A DNA stretch of 64,000 bases from Himantopus leucocephalus (Eukaryota; Chordata; Aves; Charadriiformes; Recurvirostridae). Shown here piece by piece: positions 12,602 to 24,700 of the stretch (position 1 is its first letter; each line of letters opens with the position of its first letter). The notes under the pieces were generated by a model. The model ran no database searches, was not told where the DNA came from, and saw only the letters and a list, made by a program, of their open reading frames with translations. A program made the translations under genes and the position numbers. The stretch is from assembly GCA_003993805.1 (NCBI GenBank), contig RSEF01000001.1:211602422-211666421 (forward strand). Reading direction: 5' to 3'.

Positions 12602-15600
12602 GCAGCACACATGGCTGTGACTGCTTTTTCCTAATAGCAGCAAACGAGTCCATCCTCACAAAGGACAACTCTCCACCCAAACACCTTCATGTTGAAATTC
12701 CCATTCCTTTTAGTTCGTCCTGCTCACCAGTTCTTCTGAACTGGTGGGGGAAAGGTCTTCACACCAGGGCCTGTCTTATCCTAAACATCTGCCCAGCTGC
12801 AAGCACTGGGCTCCCCCATAAGAGCAGGGTGAATGGAGATAGAAGGTCACGCCAAGCAATGGGATGAGAAAGGCCATCCCACTGCGGTTGGCAAATTCTG
12901 TCTAAAACCAGACACTTTTTCCTCGGAAAGGCTTTCTGGGCACCACCTTGCAGGGCAGCTCAGGGATGTGGTTGGGTGGGCGCTTGTGTCCGTGTCCTGA
13001 ACACTGGTGGGGTGCTGCACCACTGCCTCTCGGGTGCAGGAAGAGGAGGGTGGATGAGAAGCGGGCTGGGGGTGCTGCCACCCTCCCAGCATTTTTGTGA
13101 AATGAGCCCTTTGTTTCCCTTGTTTTCCTTTACCGACACCCAAAGTGGAAACAGTCATCTCCACCCCCATCCAACATTTTGTTTTGAACAGAACTTTCTC
13201 TTCTTTCCTTTGCAGTTTTAATGACAAAAACAACAACAACAAAAAAAGTAACATCCATTTTAATCCACACCGGAGTGGGTTTTCTTTCCTCCTCCAAATT
13301 GTCAGTTCAGCAGCCAAACCAAACACAGCCGTCCCCGCGCCTACTCCCCGGGCACTGCTGGATCAATAAATAACACCGCTCCGTTTCCAGCTTACCTTGA
13401 GAGGTCTCTCCTTACCTGTTGGCTGTATCCAGCTCTCCTGCTGTGAGTTTCCCTAGTCCCAGGGTCTTCTTCCCCACCAGTGCTGGTGCTGCTCCACCTG
13501 CACAGCGATGGCTCAGGGGTCTGTGTTCTGGAAATGGGCATCGGGCGGCATTGCTTGGGATGGGATTCAAGTCTACGTGGTGGTGGAGTTATTCCTGGCT
13601 CACGTCGGCGTGTGTGGGCGCAGGACTCGGTGCAGGGAGCTAACATGAGCTTTTGACATCACTGGTTAAATTTAGGGGATTAGCACAGTCCTAAAATGGT
13701 CTGGAGGAAAGCTACCGCCAGGCTGGCAGGAGAGAGGCAGCACCCTGCAACCACCTTCCACCCCAAGCACAAGGCAGGGGATGGAGCCTGGAGTTTCTGC
13801 ACCAGCCCCACTGCGATGCCACATCACCCCTTTAAAAAAAAAAACCAAACCAAAAACCAGCAAGGTGCACTGTGCTCTACTGTGGCACAAAAGCAAAGGG
13901 CCTCCCTGGGCTTGCCCATGGGGACCCCTACTGAAATCACACAGCCCCATGGAGCCACTGGTCCTGCTCTGCTGTTTGGGGTGGAAGACTGCAGGATGAT
14001 GTACATGCCAACAACATGGCGCTGGTGTGGGAGGGGAGGTGACACCGAGCAGCTTCCAGCCCACAGAATCCCTCAAGAACCTCCTGCAGACACCATGTCC
14101 CCTCCCCAGGGGATGCTGCAGCCCTCACCGACCAGCTCAGCCCCGAGAGGAGCATACCTCCAAAGAAAAGGAAGAGGAAACAGTCACAAAAGAGGCAGGT
14201 CCCCCAAAAAGATGAAGAGGAAACTCTAAAACCCAAGAAGAGTCTCTGAATCCTAAGTCTGTCTGCCATTTGTAGAGGTGGGTGGAAGCTGTAGCTGTGT
14301 AATTGCAATCCAGGTTGGTTTTGGCAACCTCAGTACTTACAGAAGATGGCTTCTACAGTTTATGGCATCTTTCATGGACAATTTATTTTTTTCTCTTGAT
14401 TCTTTTTTGATTCTTGCAAAGCCCACTCTAATCAGAAAGCTATTGCAATAATGCCTTTGAATTTTCACACACCTTCAGTATGGAGATGGTGGGACACCCA
14501 CGTTCGACATGACCAGAAGCAGCAGCTCTCTGTTTCTGAGCGCACCGTCTTGCACGAGCAACTGCCTTGTTTTGCTGAAAGTCATGTGGCACCTGAATAA
14601 TAGAGACTGGAGCATTTTGGGTGCACGGAAAGAGCCATCTGTTTGCTTTCCTGAAGAAGTAGCTCTGCAGTCACCAAACAGCCGGTGAAACAGCAGCCAC
14701 GGGAAGCAACTAATTCCAAGCCAGACCGTGAGAAACAGGATAACCCTTAATTGCTTTCTCAGTACTTGTCCCTAGCCAGTGCTAATACCAAAGGGCAGTG
14801 GAGCCAAGCAGGCTGATGGCCCTCAAGTCCAGCCTTTTGTTTCTGACATTAATAATGCCTAAGAGTACACTAATGTAATGTGGTTGACAAGTTGTAGAGC
14901 TTATTATTAGTATAATGAACTTTTCTTCAGATCTTAATCGAATTTATTGGATACATGGAAGGGCTGCTGACAGCATTTCCAAATTTCTCTGTCTCAAGGA
15001 AAATCATCACCATAGCTTCAGCCTGTGAAGCTCCTCCGTGGCCATGGGATGTGGGAGGCTCAAGTTCAGGGTATTCCCTGCCCAGACGAGGCCAGAAAGG
15101 CCCTTACCAGCACCGCATAGGGGAATAATATGCTCACTGCAACGGGGGGGGTGATGTGTTTCTCAAAAATCTGGAATAGTTTTCGTGGCAGAATTCAAAT
15201 GCTTTCCACATAAAAGTTTCACTCTTGGAGTACAAAAACCTGACATCTTCAAGGATCAGGTACCAACACTTTCATTTTCTTTCCAATGTTGCTACTTGTG
15301 CATCTAAACATTAATTTACCTATTTCACAACCACTGTGCATCATCCCCCAGGTTTCCACAGTCTGTGACTGCTGAGGACATTTGCTGCAATTTGACTCTC
15401 CAGCTAATGAGCAAGTGTTGTTCTCAGATCACTCTTCTGCCCTCTTTTGTTCCTCCTTTGATTAATGTGTTCTCTTTGATGCCGCTCACGCTCAGGGACA
15501 CATTTCAAGCGCCTTCATCTTCCCACCTCCTGCTGCAGTCACTGAAGGTTGTTATTTCCACCAGTCCAATTACATCTGCAGAAGAGGACTTGATTCTACC

Positions 15601-17102
15601 TCACAGCTTTCATGTTGAAGTGCTTGAACATAATGAGTTTGATGGTGATTAGCATGGATCCAAGCACTCACTGTGAAGAACCATGGAGATTATTTACATA
15701 AAAAGTACTCATTACGTTATACTAGAACCAGCAGATGGCTGGAGCACAGCTCCTGGGTCATCATACTCCGTTGCTGTCTGCCACAAGGAATCACATCATG
15801 AGATTGTGCTAAACCAAGGTGTATCTCACAGACAATTTCATCCTCTGTATCCATTTTTCCTGTTATTAGGACGTTCTCACCTTCTCATGGTTATAGATGT
15901 TCTTCTCATTTCCAATCTAAATACATTCATGGGCAGTTTATGTCCATTTGTTCTTAAGCCTATGTTCTCTTTTAATTTGAATAGTTTAGTCCCATTCCCA
16001 TTTCTAACCCAAGAATCTATTTTTAAAAGAGCAGTCATAACCCATATATACAGCACTGAGCTGTATTATACACTTTGGCTGGTATACACGGGCCCCCTAA
16101 GGCTGTGACATGCAAACATTCATCTGCTTAATTTTATAACGTGTAGGCCTATTAAAATTAAAGGGACTACTCAGAAATAAATGAAGCATAACTTTGCAGG
16201 AAAATTGGTTGTGTAATTAACTGTGTCTATGTGCATTCTGCATTTAAAAAGTCTGTGCTGCTTCTCAAAATGATTATAATATATATTTTCTGTCAATAGG
16301 AACAAATATCCTTTAATTTGTCTTCTTTCATTATGAAATCACAAAGCTCTATGGCAAATTAATACAATTACTTAGGTTGAAAAGATGTTACAAGCGTATC
16401 TAAAGCTGTAGTGGTGTCTCAACAATCTTGTGTTAAGAGTAATACAAAAGCAAACCCAAACCCCTTCATCCAGCAAGACACAGAAGAGGGCAAAGGATAC
16501 GCAGCTTTAACGATGACGGTTCCTTATTGCTCAGTATGCAGCGCTCTGTCATTTCTGATTGCTATATGTGGATTTTGCATGAAATTTAATAATAAAAAGC
16601 TAGGAAAACTTTGGCCAAGTTAACAACACATCATCCATAAAAGTGGAGCGTACATCATTTTACCGTTTTTACCATTTTATATGGGTTAGCGTGCAGCTAA
16701 CAAAAATGCATTTATTAAGTGACAGGGCAACCAACATCTCCCACCAGCTTCAGTTACACAGTACCTGGGCACAAAACTACATCATTATGCTACATGCCAC
16801 TGAACTTTTGATACAGAAATACCTATTCCAGATAAAGCTGCTTTGCTTTTTTACCAACGTAAGTTCCTAACTCTGAGCGCACGAGCGCAGACTCAGCCCG
16901 TAGTAACTGGCAGTATGAATTACACACGGTGCAGCACAGCGGCTTCTCCTCCCATCGACCGACCCAGGGCTTTCGGTGGGGGAAATTAATGTGTCTTGTG
17001 TAACCATCTTGAGCTCTTTGCTCTTTTAACCCGTATGCTGGAGCATAAAGTGAGCTTCAGCAGCTCCTTCCAGGTAAGTCCATTTGAATTCTCTGTGGTT
17101 AT

Positions 17103-17139
17103 GTATATACATACAGATACACACACACATATATATATG
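17103..17139. repeat. TATA/CA/TA microsatellite
   Basis: An impure run of GTATATACATACAG, then ACACACACACA, then TATATATATG. It is a short alternating purine-pyrimidine tract. Confidence 0.8.
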
Positions 17140-18630
17140 CAGGACTAGACAGCCAGCTCCCAGGTAGACAACTTGGCTCAGGTATCAGCCCTGTGAATCT
17201 GCATCCAACACTGCGCCAACAGCCTGATCAAACAGTGTTTGAAGTCCCATCCTCAGAAGCTACTCTGGGAGTCACACTCCGTATTTTGTCCGAGATCAGA
17301 GAACTTGTGGGCTTTCATTTGTTTGGCACGTGTGTAAGTCAGCCTTGGGCTAACCTCCCCTGCGCTCCTGTCCAGTGCTTCCAGCAGTGCTTCTGCAAGC
17401 ACCGAATCCGTCCCAGGTTCTCCATTTGTTAGCAAACCACTGTATTTCTAGCTCATAAAATATCTTCTGTATTCACAAAGGGCCTTTTTTCTTATTTTTT
17501 AAGCCGTTTTTTTAACAGTGACCTGCATTAACAGAAGGCAGTGAGCCTTTCCAGAGGATGATTCAGCCAACCAGCCTACCAGCTCTTCTAAAACACGTGA
17601 ATCTCCCTCCAGAGATGCCCATTCTGATGACAAAAATAGCCTAAAGCAACTATTTCAGCCTTGGATATCTGATTTCTGAATGTCCTAAAGAGAGGAGATT
17701 ATTCCCACCCAAAATTGATCTACAACTGCAGACTGCTTTCAAAGCTGTCTAATCTGGAAGGGGTACATGGACAGGATTAGCTTCACCTGATTTAAAATGT
17801 AAAATTCATCGCACATGAACCGAGATGCCTACTTTCAGGACGAGATGAATCACACCAAATTCCTGACTTGGGATGGGCTGAATCACCCTCAAAAGCTTGT
17901 CTCTCTCACTTCACTAGTACCAGCACCAGATGACCAGTTTAGATGAGCCATGGCTGGTAGAAGGCAGCCACTCCCTGCATTCCCTGTGCTCCAGGAGCTA
18001 TAGGGCTGGACCTGGAGCACCTACAGGCAACTTTGCTTTATATTTCTTTCGTTTAAAAGTCAGGATCTTCTACATTCTTTCAGTTCCTTAACCTTTAGGT
18101 AGATTTCCATCCCGTGCCCACTGACACATTTGCAAAGCTAAATTAGGTGTGTGTGTGCCCCTCCCGTGCCTGCTAGGTGTTGCGTGCTGACGACCTATGA
18201 GGGTTTTCCCAGGAAGAGAACATGTTCTGCAGACGTTGTTTTCTCCTGGCTCCGTGTTTTCCCTTTGGGTACTTCCTCAGTCTGTTTTTACCGCTGGTGT
18301 GCTCAGGCAGACCGACGTTCTGGTGAGGGTGGCAGAGGGATGCTCCATGCGGTAGCTGCATCTGCACAAGGCAGCAGCCGGCTCCAGAGAGAAACGCTTC
18401 CCTGCAGACTGGTGTGACAGAAAAATGATGTTCCTTTGCCTGCCATTAAACCAAAATATCACATCTCAGTTGAGTCATCCACAAACCTCTAAAGAAGCAA
18501 GTAGGAGACTGTGGTTCTTCTCTGGACTGCAACTAGCAGAAGGTGGTTTTAATAAACCTGAAGCGATCTGCTGCTGATGGATAGGGTGGAAGACGGCACT
18601 TTCTATAGCATAGCTGTGTCTGTCTCTCTT

Positions 18631-18650
18631 ACACACACACACACGCGCGC
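18631..18650. repeat. (AC)7(GC)3 microsatellite
   Basis: Seven AC dinucleotides pass directly into three GC dinucleotides, giving 20 nt of strictly alternating purine-pyrimidine sequence preceded by TCTCTCTT. Confidence 0.9.
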
Positions 18651-21600
18651 ATTTTGCCTTCTTTCTCCATTCTCCAGTTCCTTCCCTTGCATTATCATGT
18701 AAATCAATTGACAGTGATTTCTGTTTCAGTTCAGAGATGCTTTACAGTTTCTCAGCTTCAGAGTTGACTTTTTCTTCACAGCTCCGTGTCTGCAGGGACT
18801 GTACTGGTTTTTCCTGTCGCTTTACTTTGGAGTTTCATTAAGGGCTGCTTCAAATGCAGGAGCTGCAGCTTTGTAGTTTGGCCTCAAGCAGATGACCTCC
18901 TCCGGAGAGAAAGCGCGGGCGAGCGCCCCGCTTTGAGGAGCACAGCCTCCTGCATCTGCTGGCGGGGACCTGCGTGCAGATGTCCTCAGCCCGCTTGAAC
19001 CAAAGGAGGTCCGCTTGGCAAGGTTCTACCATTCGACCCATTTAAATCTGAATAAACTAAAAATTGGTCTGGACCTTCAAATTATATTACAGCCACTCTT
19101 GTCAGAGGTATGCGCACCCAGGGTTGGGAACCAGTGCAGTGCTGCACGTTTAAGCAGATCCATCTTTCAGCTTAGTACTGAACCTTTGACATGACATAGC
19201 TGGGTCAGTACTTGACTTAACAGACTCAAAACCAGATCACTCTTGTAAAATTTAGAGTAAATATCATGGAGCTTATTCTCTTCTGGTTTACTCTGGTAGT
19301 CGTAACGCAGGCGTTTCTCCATTAACTTCAGTCACGCTTCTTCTAAACCTGATGGGGAAGGGAGGAGGATTTGCACACTCTTTTTTTCTTGTCTGGTTGA
19401 AGTTACAATTGCTAAAGCAAAATTGGTTTGTGTTTTGATTTCCCAGAACTCATAAAAACAAAGTGGGCAGCTGAGATCGGCATGATGAGCTAGACAGGCA
19501 AATCGTTGGGGAATGGTGTTGAACCTGAAGAATAATTTTGTATTATGGTATTCATTGCTCTCTGGACAATCTGAGATGGAAACCTGAAGAAATCAGCCTG
19601 AATTCCTCTACCTTGCAGCTCCATAGAGAGAGGAAAAATTCCTACTGACCAGAAATGGGCATGAAGAAAACATTCTTTTATTAAGTGTCTGTACACTTGC
19701 TGCTTTTGGAAGTAGAAAACATTTTACCTTAAGCGCTCATACGTGCAAAGAAACCACAAGCAGAAAGCCAACACAGCATGTTCTAATACAAAATGAAATA
19801 TGACCTTTTAAGGAACCTAAAGCTTCTGAAGAGTAAATGTTAAATCTATATATAATTCAAAGTATATTGACTAAATTAGATGCTGGATTCAAACCTGTCC
19901 TGAATAAAACCATCCTCACATTCATTTTTTTGGCTTTATTTATTCTCTGTGGTTAAAAAAAAAAAAAAGGCTTTTGAAATTTTACTGCCAATGAACCAAT
20001 TTACTGCATGGGGAAATGTGCTGTCGGCAGCAGAGTGGCTGCCGTGCCCGTGCCTGCACGCAGCTCCGACAGCCCGAGTGCTGGAGGGCGTGAGGGTCCC
20101 TGGAAGTCAGATGCTGGTGGACCCAGCTCCTGTCCTGGGACTGCCAGGGGCAGAGTCCAGACCCATGCGTGGGACTTCAGGCCGTGGATAAAGTGCAAGG
20201 TGAGATACTGCAAGGCGACATTCATCTCATTCATCTCACCACCTCCGCTGAGTTAGCTGTTTGCTGTAAAAGTAGGTTCTTTCAATAAAAACGTCAATTA
20301 TTGGATACTGGTGCTTGAAGTTCCCATAGCTTTCCTTGATCCACAAATTATTATGCTGCAATGTTATCAGGGAATGAAAACATTGAGTCAAACCCAGTTT
20401 TATCCTGTTAGTACTCCCACTCGCTCTTATTTTGAAATGAATTTACTTATTTTGAAAGGAATTATTTTGAAAAGAATTTGAAAAGGAAGCATGCAAGTGC
20501 ACGTATCACCTTTGCATTAACTATACATGTTGATTTAAAGAACTTCTGATCCAACTGGGCATGGAAAGATACTAAGAACTGAAATAAATTTGGATACTGA
20601 GAGATCTCGTATTGATATATTAATAAAGACAGGTATTCCTTGGCCCTGACAGTTCTCCCTGCCCTCAAATAAACAAACTCATGTGATCCTTTTCCCTTCT
20701 TGAAAACAATTTCCAGAAAGCTTTCTTACTGTTTAAGAGCATGTCGGCTGCTCACGTGCCAGTATTTAAACTCACCATCACGGACGGCTCAGTTCTCCTA
20801 TGACCACCTTGTGGATAAGAGCTGGGGAAAGAGCTTGGCCCAGCATGGGGATAAAACACAGGGAGATTGTCAAATACAGGAAACAGCTACTGCAAAAACA
20901 GCAGGGGTGGACAAATACTGGATGCCAGCGTCAGCCAAACCGTCTATAAATTAAATGACCAACTTGTTGGCCTCCTAATATTTGAAATATAAACAGGAAA
21001 TCCACAAAATACTGCCATTCGAAATGCCTGACCTGATCTTTTTAGCTCCTCGGACTCACGACCTGAATAGCACTGCCTGTAGTACCTAAAATTCAAACCA
21101 CAGTAGGAGCGTTACCTACAGCCATGTTTGCACGGCCAAGCGCTGTGCTTTCGATGTGGAAACAGTATGGACAGAAACTCACTGGTGTCCAGCAAGGCTG
21201 GACTGGGAAAGTATAAACTCCCTACGAAAAAAGGCTCAGTCCTGGTTCATCATTACAAATTATGTCTTTTGGGAGCCAAATCTGCACTGCAGCCACTGCC
21301 TGAGCACAGTCCTCCTCCAAGTAACCGTGGTGGGGAGACAGCAAGAATATAATGACTCTCTTGAGTTGTACAAGCTGAGCCCAGAGCAAGGCCTGGAGCG
21401 TTTCCTCCATTTCCAGCCCATGTGTCAGTGTGTGTTAACATCTTCATCTGTTGCTACGCTGCACTACGTTGACATGAGGGTTCATTTTCCAAACCATCTG
21501 GGCAAATGCCTGTTTCCTTACTAAGATTACCTCAGTGTCAAGTTTAACAACAGAACGAGCTCAGAAAAAAGGTCAGCGTAATGTATTTTTAGTAATTCGA

Positions 21601-22724
21601 CGTTCATATTATGTAGCAAAAATACTCCTGATGATGCAATGAAACTTTATTAAACAATCGTTTGAAATCTTTTGTAAACAGACAGTAAAGAAATTCTGTA
21701 AATGGAGAAGAAAACTTTAAAAGGAACCCAGAAGTTAAAATGTGTGTGCCTGCAGAGTAAGGCATAGTTTATTTATGCCCCATGTCTTAGGGCATTAGTG
21801 AGGGGTTTGCTCCTGGACACCAGAATGTGAATTTAAATATCGGAATTCTTGATGCTGTGCTACACCAGGCACACAAAGTCCTCGGCTGTCCTAATTCAGA
21901 GAACAGATTATTCCTCTTTTTAAATACAAACCCAAATAGTTTCCCCTCTCTAATGCAAGAGACAGTTGGAGCAAGACTGTATTGGCAGCCTTGAGATTCC
22001 AGCCAGATTTCTGAAAATTATTTTTATGGTATGAAGTTATTCCCTTCACTAGACAGAGAAGCTGGTCGGGCAGTTCCAGGCTTGGCTCCCTGTGACTGCT
22101 CCGTCCCCACCCCTCATGGGAATGGGGTCCTCACAAGCCAACCAGACCCTGTGAAAAAAGCATTTGAAGAAAGTAAATGGTCACTTCTTATCTGCATCAC
22201 TGCTTCTACTTTTTTTTTTTTTTCTGAGAGAGGCAAGCCCCAGGGAAATACCATTCCTGCATGCAGTGCTGTAGCAGGATTGCTCTCCCCATCGCTGGTG
22301 GGCATGGGCCGCCCAAGGTCACGCTTTAAATGTTCAGCCAGAGGCTTGATTTCACTATGAAAACTGCATTTTTGGGGACATAAGATATATATACTTGGTG
22401 GAAGGAAAGTAATTTTTTACCATTTTTGGACTAAACGTGCATAAAGCTCCTTAAAAGTCAGCTGAGGAGCAGGCATGACATTTTCAGGGCTCTTCTTTCC
22501 ACCAGCACAACAACTGGATGCTGTTGAATGCTGCTGCTTCTCCCTCCCTGAGCCCTTCCTCGTCCCACTCAGGCTAACCTGGTGGGTCGTCAGTCACCTG
22601 TAGGTCATCAGTCACCTGTGCTGCCTGCTTCTGCCCAACAGCCCTGCCTTCCTCATCTGTCTGTCCCATCTGTCCCCGCCAGGCTCAAAAACAGGGCCAG
22701 CAGCAAAGCGCCACCCTGTTGTGA

Positions 22725-22925
22725 TGTCCTGGTGAGATGATGTGGAGTGATGTCTGGTGAGATGCCTGCTCTCGTGCCTGCTGAGATGCACTGGTGGGGT
22801 GCCTGCTGTGATGCACATTGAGACACAATGCTGTGATGCCTGCTGCTACTGGGGTGATAGCTGGTGGGATGTCTGCTGTGATGCCCATTGAGACATGATG
22901 GTGGGTTGCCTGCTGTGATGCCGTC
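22725..22925. repeat. degenerate GATG-rich minisatellite
   Basis: The sequence repeats variants of TGCCTGCTGTGATGC, GGTGAGATG and CATTGAGACA. Two longer units, beginning near 22799 and 22869, share a TGCTGTGATGC then CATTGAGACA core about 70 nt apart. The copies are too diverged for one clean period, which suggests an old array. Confidence 0.6.
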
Positions 22926-23459
22926 TACATTTAGTCATTTTTCAAGACAAGTGAGACCAAGTATTTAGATGTTTGTCATTTTTTTTCTTTCACCAGAGTG
23001 CATGTGTGTGCTGTGTGCAGATATGCAAATATATTTAAATATTTGTTTTTACAGACTGTCTTATTCTGGAAGGAATGGTCCCAGACAGCCCAGAGTCCAA
23101 ACCCACGCTTCCAGCCAGCCCTCACCGAGGCTTTCAGTCTTCCCTGAACATTAGCACAGAAAAAGTAGCCATTAGCTCTTAGTCCCTCCCCTGCAACTAC
23201 CAGAGATGCTCTTCACATCCAGAGCCATGACATGGGCACACTAGCAACAGGTTCAGACCACAAGCATGTTTCAGCAGCCACAAGCTTTCTGGGAAGACTC
23301 TGCAGTGCCTGGCAATGCCCCCTGAGCCCCTGCAGACACGCAGGCAGCTCCAGGCAGAAAAAGGTTTCCCTGTGCCCGACACCAGCCCGGGCAAAGCCTC
23401 CCATCCCAAACCCCAAATGAACCCTGCTATTCACCGGGATCCGCATGAAGAAAGCTGCA

Positions 23460-23494
23460 TCTTGTTCAGCTCCTCCNTCTTGCTCAGCTCCTCC
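23460..23494. repeat. 17-nt direct duplication around a single N (23477)
   Basis: The 17 nt before N (23460-23476) and the 17 nt after it (23478-23494) differ at one base (T/C). The pattern matches the three larger duplications around single Ns in this window and looks like an unmerged contig overlap. Confidence 0.75.
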
Positions 23495-23632
23495 AAGGAT
23501 CCCCTGGAGCCCTTGGGCATCAGAAAAGAGCTTCTGCGCAGGCAGTGATGCTCATGCCTGCTGAACCCATGCTGCAGGAGGTGGAAGGGCATTTCATGCA
23601 TTTGAGCATTGAACCCATTGTATTCCAGGGAA

Positions 23633-23645
23633 GTCATAGAATCAT
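23633..23645 (-). mobile_element. start of a minus-oriented CR1 tail at the gap edge
   Basis: GTCATAGAATCAT runs into the gap. It is the reverse complement of the CR1 3' octamer tail. Only 13 nt are visible, so the call is weak on its own, but it is supported by the CR1 tail on the far side of the gap. Confidence 0.5.
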
Positions 23646-24645
23646 NNNNNNNNNNNNNNNNNNNNNNNNNNNNNNNNNNNNNNNNNNNNNNNNNNNNNNN
23701 NNNNNNNNNNNNNNNNNNNNNNNNNNNNNNNNNNNNNNNNNNNNNNNNNNNNNNNNNNNNNNNNNNNNNNNNNNNNNNNNNNNNNNNNNNNNNNNNNNNN
23801 NNNNNNNNNNNNNNNNNNNNNNNNNNNNNNNNNNNNNNNNNNNNNNNNNNNNNNNNNNNNNNNNNNNNNNNNNNNNNNNNNNNNNNNNNNNNNNNNNNNN
23901 NNNNNNNNNNNNNNNNNNNNNNNNNNNNNNNNNNNNNNNNNNNNNNNNNNNNNNNNNNNNNNNNNNNNNNNNNNNNNNNNNNNNNNNNNNNNNNNNNNNN
24001 NNNNNNNNNNNNNNNNNNNNNNNNNNNNNNNNNNNNNNNNNNNNNNNNNNNNNNNNNNNNNNNNNNNNNNNNNNNNNNNNNNNNNNNNNNNNNNNNNNNN
24101 NNNNNNNNNNNNNNNNNNNNNNNNNNNNNNNNNNNNNNNNNNNNNNNNNNNNNNNNNNNNNNNNNNNNNNNNNNNNNNNNNNNNNNNNNNNNNNNNNNNN
24201 NNNNNNNNNNNNNNNNNNNNNNNNNNNNNNNNNNNNNNNNNNNNNNNNNNNNNNNNNNNNNNNNNNNNNNNNNNNNNNNNNNNNNNNNNNNNNNNNNNNN
24301 NNNNNNNNNNNNNNNNNNNNNNNNNNNNNNNNNNNNNNNNNNNNNNNNNNNNNNNNNNNNNNNNNNNNNNNNNNNNNNNNNNNNNNNNNNNNNNNNNNNN
24401 NNNNNNNNNNNNNNNNNNNNNNNNNNNNNNNNNNNNNNNNNNNNNNNNNNNNNNNNNNNNNNNNNNNNNNNNNNNNNNNNNNNNNNNNNNNNNNNNNNNN
24501 NNNNNNNNNNNNNNNNNNNNNNNNNNNNNNNNNNNNNNNNNNNNNNNNNNNNNNNNNNNNNNNNNNNNNNNNNNNNNNNNNNNNNNNNNNNNNNNNNNNN
24601 NNNNNNNNNNNNNNNNNNNNNNNNNNNNNNNNNNNNNNNNNNNNN
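23646..24645. other. assembly gap, exactly 1000 N
   Basis: The second run of exactly 1000 N, bounded on the left by a minus-oriented CR1 tail and on the right by a plus-oriented one. The missing sequence is probably made largely of CR1. Confidence 0.99.
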
Positions 24646-24700
24646 TCCAACCTAAACCATTCTATGATTCTATAATTCTATGATTCTATTATTATATTTC
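24646..24700 (+). mobile_element. CR1 LINE 3' terminus, plus orientation
   Basis: TCCAACCTAAACCATTCTAT followed by ATTCTATAATTCTATGATTC-type repeats is the characteristic last part of an avian CR1. The body of the element is in the gap. Confidence 0.88.

Larger units (their letters stand above)
12602..22720. other. non-coding stretch, no gene recognised
   Basis: I read both strands and found no splice-supported exon with a family match. An 82/102-nt exon-like unit on the minus strand at 13396-13497 is reported as a finding only. A 141-codon open frame on the plus strand at 15683-16108 has no recognisable motif and a composition like a decayed repeat. Microsatellites at 17103 and 18631 are listed separately. 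The rest is AT-moderate sequence with no structure I can name. Confidence 0.5.

Noticed and set aside
11411..12867. Long open frames across the first N block
   Set aside because: They consist almost entirely of N and are not evidence of coding.
15683..16108. 141-codon plus-strand frame
   Set aside because: No family motif, no splice context or neighbour support; it reads like a decayed interspersed repeat.
23545..24675. Long open frames across the second N block
   Set aside because: Same reason; the flanks are CR1 tails.
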